Source: Pseudevernia furfuracea
Taxonomy: Eukaryota > Ascomycota > Lecanoromycetes > Lecanorales > Parmeliaceae
Direction of reading: 5' to 3'
Length of the DNA: 64,000 bases
NCBI GenBank assembly: GCA_022315425.1
Contig: JAIUPT010000020.1
Location: 496,001-560,000 of the forward strand
The notes under the pieces were generated by a model. The model made no database searches. It saw only the letters and a list, made by a program, of their open reading frames with translations, and had not been told where the DNA came from. Within the stretch, counting starts at the first letter, position 1. The number at the start of each line of letters is the position of its first letter. The position numbers and the translations under genes are program-made. Of the stretch, positions 10,146 to 21,488 are shown piece by piece.

Positions 10146-13003
10146 ATTCAACGAGTTCGCCTTGATAGCTAAGAAAATAAAGTACTCTGGGGCCAAACTA
10201 TGTGCCAGGCATGAGAAGACACTAGAAGTGTTTCGCCACATTAGTCATCACTGTGAAGATGTGGGCCTCTGGCATGCTTGGAAGCTATGCTAAAAATCAT
10301 AGAGAAGTCGAATTGTCCACGCTGCTGTGTGTGGGTTGGATGAATATGTGGGAAGTACGTGGACGCCAGGGGCAGACCCTCACGCGAAGTTCGATCAAGC
10401 AAGCTACGAGCCCTGACTGTGTCAAACTTTGAGGCGCCACTCGGCCTTCTATTCGCCAAACTACTTGCCTGCATGCCGTGTGAATTATATGCGGATACCA
10501 GCTGTTGACGTCACCTTAGGCTGCTTGATACGGACTTTTCAGATGCCCACTAATAGAAGGTCTTTGAATTCGAGAAAGCTTGCAGTGAAAAAGCCGAATA
10601 CAAGATAGTGTCTCACAGGTACGAGGCTTTTTGGACCTTCTTGCATCATATTTCGCCTTTCTTCGTGTTCACCAGAACGGGCGCTATTAGCCCTTCAGCA
10701 CTAATTCTCACTCCAATCCACCATTCTCTCGGAAAGACGATGATCCAGTTCATGCAGACCCTGTCCTTACATGAGCTCTTACTTGAGCTAGTCAATCCGG
10801 GTTGCCCAGTCCAATGACTTATATCAAGCCGATTCGACAACTCATGGACGCAGCCCGCGCCCAGTGTTGGTTGATTGGGATGGTTGTCCTTTCCAGAAGA
10901 ATGACCGCAAGATCCAATGTGTACAAAAACTGCGGAGAGGGTGAAAGTCAAAGGCGGAAGGTACTCTTATGAAAGCAGAGAGATGACCACGCACACAATA
11001 GCTTCTGGCTCTGAGAAAGGCACCTTGACATTTCCTCTCCGCAAGATGCGAGATAGAATTTGAGAAAAGCGGGACTGTTTCGTGGCTACCACGAGTATGA
11101 ATAATCTTTATTTCCTTGATATCTTTCTCAAAGGCTTGCTTGAACCGCCTTGACTAATTATCTTTTCAATGTACCATGTGACCTGGCCACTGTCGCTTCA
11201 CGCTGGAAGCAGGACTCATCTGAAATCTACCTAGGTCCGAATCTGCTGTTCCTTCCCCAAGGGGTTCCCCATGCTCGCCTACGCCATTCTTCCCGTATGG
11301 TGCATTCGTCTAATATTGCGACCAGTCAGTCTACACTTCTCGTTCAACTGCCTAGGGGGTTGAAACTGACTGCATTTCGAGTTGCTGTACGCCCTGCATC
11401 GGCGGATTAGTAGGACAGCATACGGCGAGGGAGAATGGCTGAGCGACAGTTGGTGAAGTGCTTACCGAGGGAATGTCAATCTGCAACGCCCGCCGGCTTT
11501 GGCGCGATTGCAAGTGGTGATGCGAAGGGTGTCATGTCCGCAGGTATAGATGACTTGCTTGTGCTCGCCTGTATCGAATTTTGAAGTCAGCATTTCCCAT
11601 CCGAGGGATTATCGAGCCTTGGATCAGAATTCGAGAGCAATGACCCCCAAGAAATTTGTCAAAGCACAAAAATCTTCCTGGCGAAGGGGAAATCCGGCTT
11701 CGAGGGTACGTACACATGTCGGGGGTTTGAAAGGGGGTATTCCGTTGGAAGTTGGTCGGTTTCTCAAGTCTATGTGTGGTTGTGAGTAAATGAGGATGCA
11801 GGATGGGAACAAGGAGACGGCTTTTTTAGAGCTCAGCAAGTCTCGAAAGAACAGAGTGACCATTGATGTGGGCAGTACGCTTTGCTCCATGTCTCCATTG
11901 GTTTTCCTGCTTCCGAGCTTGTTTCCTGTGTTATTAGTACTTTATTGGCCAGGAAACTCTCATCCAGGGAAAGGTGAGGCGGTTCTGGGGCTGATACTGG
12001 AGATGTCTTTAGGTCGAAAGTGTTAACGGTTTATATTTTCCCCATATCTCCACCAAAGATTTGTTTCAACTGCTTTGATACTGTTATGTCTGTACGGAAT
12101 GTCTATCACCATCCTTGCATCGGAAGCATTATACCTTATCCTCGTTTTGGAAGCCCCAATCATCTGCCTGACCTCGCCCCCTCAGCGATGACCGCTGCCC
12201 GGATATTAATAGCACGTACGGCAATGGTCACTGCCAGTCTTCCTGCGTCAAGCAAGTAGCGAGAAAACGGAAGGCTTAAGGGACTAGTTGATGAGGGTAC
12301 TCACAACTGGTGTATTATCTCTCTGCAACGAGCATATTCTGCAGAGATGTCTTTTAGACTGCTTTCATCCGCAGCGGAAGGTAGTAATCGCTGCAAGGTG
12401 TTTGCAAGGCGCTTCGGAAATGCTGTAAGCCTCGATCAGAAGCGGAGGGTGTTCTGGTAAGGCTTGGCACGTGACTTGCCTCATTACTAATCTATTGGTC
12501 ATGGGCAAGGAGAAAATAGAAAGCACCGCAACACCATTGTACCAGCGCCATTAGGAATCGAACCTAATACGAACTAAATACCTCTGACCACACAAGGCGC
12601 TTAGAGAGGCAAAGCGATCCTGGAGCTTGTACCCGGAATGCTTTTGCGTGGTCAATAATTTGCCCAGTCGCTCTACAACCCTACCGGCGTGTCACTCGAG
12701 AGTCTCACAGACGGGGATTGCCATAGCTCCTGAGTCGTTGCATAGCTACCTTACATTTCAAGCAACTGATTCCGATACCTACATGTACTGATGGTAAGAT
12801 GCCCAAGTGAAGATCATGATTCTAAGATTTCATGTCTAGGTCCAGTCCAATTGGTAGATTTGACATGTCGAAAGTCGTCTCCAGGTAAATGCATTCCGAG
12901 ATCTTGTTTGCTGGGAGATTTTATAGAGGATTAAAGGCTGCCCTGGTGCTCGATACTTCCTTCCTGCCACCAAGTCACTGCCTAGGTAGAACCTTAGCCA
13001 CTT
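10146..13003. other. Long gene-poor stretch
   Basis: About 2.9 kb without a recognisable gene. Open frames up to about 100 codons exist on both strands but lack conserved motifs or consistent coding character. The right part includes one copy of the B-box repeat (12509-12584). Degraded genes or long regulatory DNA are possible. Confidence 0.5.
12509..12584 (-). repeat. SINE-like repeat copy 1 with tRNA B box
   Basis: The minus strand carries a segment of about 76 bp nearly identical to 24319-24395, which lies in the opposite orientation 11.8 kb away. It contains a perfect tRNA-type B box (GGTTCGATTCC) inside a possible T arm with a 5-bp stem TTAGG/CCTAA, followed by TGGCGCTGG. A complete cloverleaf cannot be built, so this is not called as a tRNA. 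A tRNA-derived SINE tail is the best guess. Confidence 0.55.
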
Positions 13004-13280
13004 ATGCCCTCAACTACAGCCGATTGGTCCTCAAGGTACTTGAAAATGAGACAGGTTTCTGACCTCAATACCATCAACGCTTCACTAGACACTCTCAGCG
13101 ATCCCTTACACTTCAAGCTACCGAAAGCCTCCTCCCAGTCTTCCGAAGTCAGGTCTACCGATGCAGAAGCATTCAGCGAGCCAGCCAATCGATAGCGTCA
13201 CTGTCAACAAAAGGTCTGTCCACCTGACACCCCCCATATCTCATTCTTCTGCTAACTAAGTTGCTCCCGCAGCGTTCGAG

Positions 13281-13904
13281 ATGGCAAGCATTCACTCGAT
13301 CCGCCGTGAAGACGACGTTGGTGGGAAATGGCCTGGTCTCTGGTTCCGAGGAGACCTTATGGATTCTCTCATCTGCTGCAAGATGTTTCCGGACTGGCGC
13401 GACATGGACGAGAACAGCCTCGCCTATTTGCTCGGGATAAGCTACAAGGGCTGTGTAGGAATGGCGGCCAAAGACGTTGCAGAGCTTTACGCATTCTTTC
13501 TAGCCAGTCCAACCCTGCACAGCAACCCGATCCGATACTGGCAGAACGTTCTCGAGAGGAAAATGGGGAATCCTGATGATCGGGCACCAGGCGAACTTGG
13601 CTATTTCAATACGCAGAAGTCGTCCGGGAGAACTGTGAAAAGAGCTTGTCTCGCCTACGACGTCGCCCATACAGTATTGCACCATCATTGGGCCACAGAA
13701 ATTATATCTGAAACATAGTTCACCCAATACAACATCTCCTTGACATCCTCCCCGGCATCCACACTTATCGTTGCAGGCGCCGAATGCCTAACAGGGCATC
13801 ATCCTGCTGGATATTAGAGGCGACCTCGACTTGGACCTGCGTAGCCAGTCGGATGTCGACTTCATGGCAATCTTCCAGCGGCTACGTGCATATCAAAATG
13901 AATG
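13281..13904 (+). CDS. Unknown protein, paralogue A of a tandem pair
   Basis: An open frame from 13281 reads MASIHSIRRE and then FRGDLMDSLICCKMFPD, YKGCVGMAAKDVAELYAFF and TLHSNPIRYW. The last two blocks recur in the copy about 1 kb downstream, which supports real coding. The frame stops at 13718 if unspliced. A further coding-like exon probably starts at 13796 after an acceptor (ctaacag) and ends at 13904, reading IILLDIRGDLDLDLRSQS to AYQNE. The donor between them is unresolved. Upstream, 13004-13195 is open and may hold the first exon, since ccgcag just before the ATG looks like an acceptor. I do not recognise the family. Confidence 0.5.
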
Positions 13905-14086
13905 ATCGGACCAGCAAGCTCCTTAAGCAGGCGCCATTTTAAAACCCTTCGCCGTCCTCTCGCAATATAAAACCCAAACATCTCCCAGACCTCAAACAAC
14001 CAACAACCATCTCTCCAAAACCCTTCAAGAACGACATCCACAACCACCAAACATACCCCATCTTCAACTCTCCCTCTCCTCCCACC

Positions 14087-14585
14087 ATGTCCCTCCCAAT
14101 ACCAGGTCCCTCCCCCCCCCCTCCCCTCTCCAAATCCACACCACTAACCCGCCCTAGACACCACCCGCCTCCCCCTCTCCTCCATTCCGGAATCCCTAGA
14201 CCTCTGCAACAAATAGGCCCTCTAGGGCCAAGGCGAATACCTTGACTCCCTTATCTGCTGCAAATTCTTCCCACACCTGCACTTACTGAATGACGATGAC
14301 ATCGCGCGCGTCCTCGTCGATGTGTATCCCGACCACTGCGCCAACATGACGGGTCGCGACGTGGCAGAGCTGTACGGGTTTTTGAAGCGGTATCCGAATC
14401 TGCATACGAATCCGATACAGTCGTGGCTCGGGAGAAAGGAGGGGACCGGGGGGTTGGAGGGAATTGAGAGAAAAGAGGAGGACGCGAAGATTTGGTTTGC
14501 GGTTAAGCGGTTTAAGGAATATGCTCCTGGGAGGCATAAAATTAGGGGTGTTGTGTCCGCGGTGTTTGTTCGCTTATTTGTCTAG
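14087..14585 (+). pseudogene. Paralogue B of the tandem pair, probably broken
   Basis: The copy shares GEYLDSLICCKFFP, NMTGRDVAELYGFLKRYP and NLHTNPIQSW with paralogue A. In the frame that gives this homology, two TAG codons occur at 14214-14216 and 14223-14225, exactly where copy A has TGG codons (13329-13331 and 13341-13343). Both changes are G to A in a TG context. If they are real coding positions, the gene is dead. Alternatively an intron ending at the second TAG (acceptor ctctag) could remove both, and the ATG at 14322 could start a short product ending at 14585. A first exon at 14087 (MSLPIPG) with a donor at 14105 is possible. Confidence 0.45.
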
Positions 14586-17500
14586 TGCCTTTCGTGCATC
14601 CTTCCACACCTGTCTTTATTCCGTCATTTAGCTGGTCATGCATTGTCCCCAGCAGCCATACAATGGCTGATGGCCCCTAGACTGAATCTACGTGCTTTCC
14701 TGATCACCACTGCTGTGCCTCGCTGAGATTTTATTGGGAGGGCGAGTCGGGAAGGGGGAAAGGGGGGGGGGGGTGGAGGGATTGTTGTTCGATGGTTCGA
14801 TGGAAGTTGTTGAGAATTCACACTGGAAGTTTTCTGTCGCTGAGCATTCTAGCGTTTGTACCCTTACAACATGGATTGCGTCGGAGACACAAAATCCTGG
14901 CCGGTACGTAGTTCGGAAAACCCACTCTCTGATCTCGTCGGCTGTAGACTGCAAGGCAGCTTCCAGCGAGACTTTTCTCGGCCACAGAGAAGTCATCGGA
15001 GGGGTTTCCTCTGCTGGAGTTCATCGTCTCCTTTTCCAGCCAGGACGCGAGGGGTGTCCGGACTTGAGCTTTCCGGACCGGAGGCTGCAACTCCACGCTT
15101 CACGCGACCACGGAGGAAAGTTTCGGAGAATTTCATGGGTAGGAAAAGGTTGATTCACCTGTAGCCGTCTCTGTGTCGCTGAGAGCACGAGCAGATGTCT
15201 TCTCCGCCAGTTTTTCTAAATACCGATCCAATTCAGAGGTGTCACGCGATAAAGGGTATCACCATCATCGCATGATTAGAGTACATTGTATGAACAAAGA
15301 AGGCGCTGTTTTTGATGGTGATCCTTCTTCCCACACATCCTCCAGGTCATCATCCAAAGCACTAGCACATTTCTCGACGAATACAAGACAGCCACGCAAT
15401 AATACAACTTCACCAAAGGGGTACTCCTCTTGCTCCTTCAAGAAAGTGTCCACTTTTGAACACCCACCCTTCAAAACCCTGCCAACACCACAACGCAAGA
15501 CCCGGACAGGCCCGGCTCCACCGAAGTCCCAGCCCCCACAGTTGGCAACCTCTGGTATAATCGCATCGATCTCAACTCCCTCCTTCCCTGCTCGATTGTA
15601 ACCTTACGTACACGACATGGACCCAATGTAGACGTTGCTTTCGACCCTCGCCTCCCACAACCAAACCCCAATACTATCGAGGCAAAACCCGCACTCCACG
15701 TAGACACGGTATACCCGTCGAGTCCTTGACGCAGACTCCACCATCCTCTACTCAATGGCGAATGATATCATCAGATTCGAAGATTGAAGGACATCAAAGC
15801 GACGGAGATAGATGACGTGGAATGTGAAGAAATTCGATCGAGGCGCGCATCGGGGGGAGGATCAAGAGAGCGTTATCAGGAGTAACGAGGGAGGGCTGTT
15901 CTCTTAGGCGCGCGGAGGGTAGGATTGGGGGGACGTGGAATTCGCACACAGAGGCAATCAAGAGAGGACTAGAGTAGATTAGCTGAGCCAAGCTGATCGG
16001 GAATCGAACTTTCGTGTCCCATGAATCCCTGTGACTGATCGAGCTGCTCCGGTCCCTCCGTCATTAGTATTTGATGGCCTTTGCCTTTTGCGCCCTGTAT
16101 GGGTAGTCTGACGGCATTGTGGTATCTGCGAGCATGCTTGACGGGACTTTGTATGTGGCTGTGGTCTTTTGTGGCATCGCCTCTGGGTTAGAGAGCATGT
16201 GCAAAGGATCTAGCGTCATTCTCAAAGCTCAGCCATATCGTTTAGAAAGCGGCTGTTCATAGTCTCTGCGTGTATGCTTCCAGACAGCGCGACCGTAGTC
16301 TGAATTGTCAATCCCTCCAGACACTTGTTTTAGATACAGGCTTCCTTGTCAATAGTCATACGCATAGTCCAGGCAATTTGTGAAGATAGCGGCAGTCTTG
16401 ACGCGCATATTTTTGAGTATTTGCCAGATAATGGGTATCAAGCCAATGGCAGTAGTCAAATAGACAGGAAAGTAGCCGAAGGAGCGTTTTGGACTGGCGA
16501 AGTATTGCCTCTTCGGCACCGATGTCTTCAAAAGTCTTAGAATGAGAACATTTCCTCTGCCACTTCCTCAAATCTCTTGCCAACTTGTAGAGTCCTATCG
16601 TCGACTGTATCGCATGGTCGCTAAGGTGATGCCAGCCTCTCTTCGTCGAACTCTTTGGTAGTAGCCTTCACAGTATGCTAAGGAGGCAGTTTCAGTCAAG
16701 CTCTCAACTTATGCTTGAGAATAGTGCCAATTGCAAGCAACACAGATGGCAATGGCGATCCACGCCAGTCGGTCTGATAGTAAAACAAAGGGGACGAGAG
16801 CGGAAGGGTTGAATCACGAACCACACATTTCAGAGCTAAGAATCCATACTGACGCCCTAGTGAGCCCTGGCGGGCTTATATCCCAGGGTGTCCTGAGCCG
16901 AAGAACACGATGAGATCGTTCGTCACCGCAGGGAGACACCATGTAATATCGGCTATGATTACACGTGTATGTGAGGAGCGTCCATATGCCTAGGGTACAG
17001 CTTCGCGGTCAGTATCACATGATTGAGAGGGTACACTAAGCTGGAGGAGCCTCATAGCATGTTTAGAATGTAAGATCTCCCAAGACATGTGTCATTCCTC
17101 AAGACTTGGTCCAAGACAGGCAACATGGACGGAAAAACTACTTACACATGATTTCAGCTAAGCTGATGCTTGATCAATGCTTCTTTCTTGCGATTTCGCT
17201 TTCCGACGGTTCCGAAGAAGTTCTTTTGTGTCAAGAATAAAACAAAGAGCGAGAGAGGGATCGTAGTATATGACGACTGAGGATGAGCAAGAGTCAGCCG
17301 GGCACCATTAGATGAAGGTCACGTACGATAGCGTACACAGAAACAGCGAAAGGTCTTCCGTACGGACTGGCTTCTCATTTGTCGCCCCATTATGGCACGA
17401 GACTCACCACCGAGGTGGTGACGTGGAGCCTTTCACCGATTCCAGGCCGGATCATGTCCAGTCAAGACGTAGTTTTCTGATACTAGACGGAAGATCATCG

Positions 17501-19566
17501 GTCATCGCTCGTAGGTTTCTGGAGAAGGCGTGTGTGCTTATTTCAGTGGTTGGATGTCAAGATAGTCCCGCTCTTGAATTTCTGGAAGGCAGTTGTTCGA
17601 TTGGTGTCAGGCCTAGCATGGTTGGTGGATCTCACTACAGCATGTCACAGTGTGTTCTTGGTCAATTCGCTGCAAAGGTGATTAGCCTTAGCCGCAGGTA
17701 TGTGGGGAAGAAGTCGTTGACTAGTCCTTGGCCAGCATAATTAACCCAACCGTGAGCGATTTCAATAGGCAGAAGTCTTGTTTGCGGATCACAAGCCGAA
17801 GGAGTCAGATTTATTTGCTTGGATAGATTTGGCCATGCAGCTGTACGATGACTCGTAGCAGGATAAAGGGGCGACCGTCAATGTGAAGTAGTAAACAAAA
17901 GCGTCCAGTAAGTTGACTACGTAAGTATATACAGAATCAAAGCACCGTCGCTCAATGATTTGGATTGAAAAATAGATGTAAACCAGAGTGACGCAAAGTC
18001 TAAAGAAAGATCTTGGCGCCGGCCATTTTCTCTAATTTCCCATACCTGACACGGCCATATATGACCCCACTCCACAAGCTGGGATTTTTACGGCACTCTC
18101 ATAGAATCTAGACATGGATACGATACCCTTGCTATACTTTGTTTCTAGAGAAGGCGTCGTTGCGAATGTGCTTGGTGGGAGCCTCTGCATTCAATTTCCC
18201 TGCTTCTTCTCCTCTCCAAATAAAAGTGAGGTGAAGCTCTACTCAAAGATTCCATTATTCATTCCAGAGCTTCTTCGCCTTGCTTGGGGGGTCCCGTGCT
18301 TTCCCTTCCCAATTCAGGCTGGCAATGTCTCGTGGCATAAGATGATAAGAGCTTTTTCTCAACTGGCTGATGAAACAAGACTCCTCATCTCCGTGCTGCA
18401 AGATGCCTTTTCGAACCATTGGCTTACAGCAACGCCGATCGTACGCGCTTTTTGGGCTTTATCACGCGCTGCTCGGAAGCCAAACCTGGGGTACCTCATG
18501 CCAAAACTCAACCATTCAGAACAGTGATGAGGAGAAAACTTATCCTCGCTAGAGGGCTGATATTCCTATGACAAGGGCTAGTAAGTGGTCACGCACTAGG
18601 TCGAGAAGGAATGATAACCTTCCAAAAAGCGTGCGTCTCCACTTTCTTTTTGGACGTCCAAACTTACGCCGTCTAGCCGCTCCATGCAGCTGTTCATTAT
18701 GACTCTGCGACTTTTTGGTACTTAATCCGAAGTGACCACTAGTGTAACATGCTCGTACTTATCACTCTACGTTGGTTCTGCATGAGCGGACTTGTGGAAA
18801 GAAGCCTCCAGCCATTCGCTGGACGCCTCTCAATCAACAACAAAGGTTCGTATGGCGTGCTCTACAACCTCGATGGTTGGTCTCGGGGGAGAAGCAAGGA
18901 CGGAGGTTTTGCCACTTGATAGATTAAGGCACCTTGAATGTGACAGTCCGTTCCCGACCGTTTGTTCGGCGAGGCCAATAATCCAAAGATATTGTTTCTA
19001 AGGGGGACACGTTACCAGTCACCCAGTGCCGTGCAGGGAATTGTGGGTCCGTCCTGCATGTCCAACCATGAGCACTTCAGATGTGCTTGCGCCACCCCTT
19101 GCGACTTGCTGGCTCTTGAACTATAACAGAAACCTGCATGATGTGCTCATGACTTCTTTCTTACTGTCGGTAAAAGAGGAGCGTAGAAAAAAAGCCCTCC
19201 ATCCATTCGCTGACCCTCAGCCGACAAGGCAAACCTGCATGGTGTGCTTCGTACTCTCGATGGTTGGCTTTCGTGGAGGCGCCCAGATAAAAGCACTCTC
19301 ATTCGACCGGACGAGTTGCCTGGAAGGCGAATACGCTCTCCACATTCCCCCTTGTAATGATCACATCCCAGGTTCCTAGTGTTAAGAGAAACCTACGTTA
19401 CTATTTCCCCAGAAACGACTAACAACAGCTGAAAGCTAGTCTTCAAAAGAGACGCTCGCTCCTGGTTTTTCACAACCTCAAACCAAGCCTGAGAGCTCTC
19501 TATCTTCCTTTCTCTCGTGGTTCACACAGCTGCAAAGACTGCATTTCCACCTACTCGGTCAAAGCC
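14586..19566. other. 5-kb gene-poor stretch
   Basis: No gene is recognised on either strand. Open frames up to about 140 codons exist (for example 15173-15601 and 17312-17740 on plus) but have no domain, no partner exons and no homology visible to me. A poly-G run lies near 14762. A degenerate direct repeat occupies 18797-19330. Together with 10.1-13.0 kb this makes the window's main accessory region. Confidence 0.5.
18797..19330 (+). repeat. Degenerate direct repeat, about 150 bp, spacing about 390 bp
   Basis: Copies near 18797-18945 and 19185-19330 share ccattcgctg, a short variable part, then tggcgtgctct versus tggtgtgcttcg, and ctcgatggttgg, followed by a similar GA-rich block. Both can be read in a frame with MVG(L/F)(G/R)GEA-like residues. 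Whether they are coding relics or non-coding repeats is open. Confidence 0.5.
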
Positions 19567-20491
19567 ATGCCTTTCTGGAGAAAGGAGAAGGTCGAATATC
19601 ATATCCATAATGATACTCATCATCATACCCATAACAGCACTCATTACCACAATCATCAAAACAATATCGATAGAGATCAGGGTCGTCCCAACCGCACCCA
19701 CCACCCTCATCCTCAGGTTCCAAGACCTCCACCTCGTGGAGTAATTCATGACCAACCAAGGAACGAGAGACGTTTCCTCGGTGCTGAAACTCGCCCTAAT
19801 TCAGGCAGGCGTCCCCGATTTCAAGCGCCTCCCCCGCCTCCTGGTTATCTCGACTATGCGCCTCCATTTATTCCTCGTCGCCCTGCCCCGCGATCCCCGC
19901 CTCCGTTCGTTCCTCGTCGCCCGGCCCCGCGATATGAGTCACCTGCCCCCCTCCGTCGTTCCAGATCGCTATCCCGCGATCGACAGCCTTCCCCGCGATA
20001 CGAGTCACCTCCCCGTCGCTACAGGTCGCCATCCCGTGTTCGACGTCCATCCGCCCATCAAGCTCACCCCAGAACTTACACCGGTCCTCGTCCCCAACGC
20101 CGTCCTCCAAACGACTGCCGGGATCTTGTTGTCTATGACCGGGGCCGCCCCCGTCGGCGCTAGTGTCACAATGGAGGAAAGGTTACATTTTCTTCAGGAG
20201 GAACAGAAGTAAGTGATCGCCATTTCTGCGTTGGTGATGGCTCGATGATCTGACACTAGCAGAGACTTCAAGCCGCGGATCCAGGTGGATGTCATCATCG
20301 CTGAGGCTCCTAACACTTCTGGACACAACAGGAGGGCTGATAATCTGCGAGGAGTCTGCTATGAAGAGCGGGAGGAATTGGATGGTGTGATCTGTATCTG
20401 CATTTTTCTGGTGTTTGCTGGCGTCCGGTCGATTTGGTACTGCATGCATTGCTTCCTGCTTGATCTGGGCTCCGATCCTCGGGTGTCCTAG
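19567..20491 (+). CDS. His/Arg/Pro-rich hypothetical protein, structure uncertain
   Basis: The frame from 19567 begins MPFWRKEKVEYHIHND and continues with a His-rich stretch, then Pro/Arg-rich repeats such as PRYESP twice and RRSRSLSRDR, stopping at 20163. A second frame, open from 19748 to 20212, ends in EERLHFLQEEQ, where a good intron (gtaagt at 20210 to cactagcag) joins it to an exon with FKPRIQVDVIIAEAPN that stays open to 20491. The two parts are in different frames, so an unseen intron, a frameshift or a wrong choice of first frame must be resolved. The His-rich start could bind metal, but that is a guess. No domain family is recognised. Confidence 0.4.
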
Positions 20492-21488
20492 CTCGGCTGC
20501 CTCAGACAGATGAAATCACCACGGCCAAGCAGCAGTCCATGCCACTCTCTATGCCTGAGCAGGGAATTCAATGAACGATCTCCCAAACCTCATGACCCGC
20601 TCCCATCATTCACAGCCATGATGAAAGCGCAGTGCACGTGCACGCCAAGTCCATTCGCACGACCCCACTCTCATTCCTCGAACCCTGACAAGAAGAAACA
20701 ACCCATGCATGCCACATCGACTTACCCCCCGAGCACCGCCTTTCAACAAGACACAGACACACAACACCCTTGGCGTATCCGTTACCGGAAAAGTAGTAAC
20801 GGATCCCCTCTCTCCCCCTCCATCCATCGATTTCCCCCTTTTCTCAAAACACCCTGCTCAATTTACATACATACAGTAGTAGCCGCTCCAGTAACCCCCA
20901 ATGTGACGTGCGCCACCAAGGCCTTTTAGTCTTTTTCGCTCACAAACCAGCGCTTTCGGTTCCCACCGCTTCCTGAAGTTCCGCCGCTTCCGTCTTTTGC
21001 CTTCATACAAAAAGGGCGGAGATTTCCCCCGAGTCATATCGTCGTCGTCGTCGCTTCGGATTGATTGTCAGAAGAAGAAGAAGAAGAAGAAGTCTTCTCC
21101 TTTGGCTCGAAACCCCGTAGAGTACTCTAAGCGTCGACAGTCTTCCAACACATAAATCTAGGCTTTCCTCGCAGCATGCTTGCTTCGTACACGATTCATT
21201 ACCACAAGATGGAGCTGCATATTCGGAGGTGTCTTGCCCACTACGGAGCATTAAAGAAAATTGCTCGTGGAGAGGTCGAGGATCCTCTGATATGCTTAGT
21301 CAGGTGTTGGTCAGCATCGCAAGCTCTCGGCCAATGAGAACGTTTTACATAACGCTGCACGGATGGAGAGAAATGGACCTGAGTGTGGGAAACGACGCCC
21401 CTAGGCAAGGACTTCTAGTTGGGCAAGTAGGTATGCAATAATCTATGTACACACCATGTAGACCACCACGACCCACCACCTGCATCTT
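20492..21488. other. Intergenic, nothing recognised
   Basis: Pyrimidine-rich DNA with no supported exon. It lies beyond the 3' end of the carboxypeptidase gene and contains a short GAA microsatellite. Confidence 0.55.
21071..21092 (+). repeat. GAA microsatellite
   Basis: Seven GAA units in tandem plus one base, in intergenic DNA. Confidence 0.9.

Noticed and set aside
12540..12710. A complete tRNA gene on the minus strand around the B box
   Set aside because: T-arm and B box are good, but there is no matching 5' acceptor strand at the right distance and no clear anticodon arm; the second copy shares only the 3' part.
15990..16060. tRNA-like sequence with gggaatcgaact
   Set aside because: The T-stem does not pair and the acceptor ends do not match, so no cloverleaf can be drawn.
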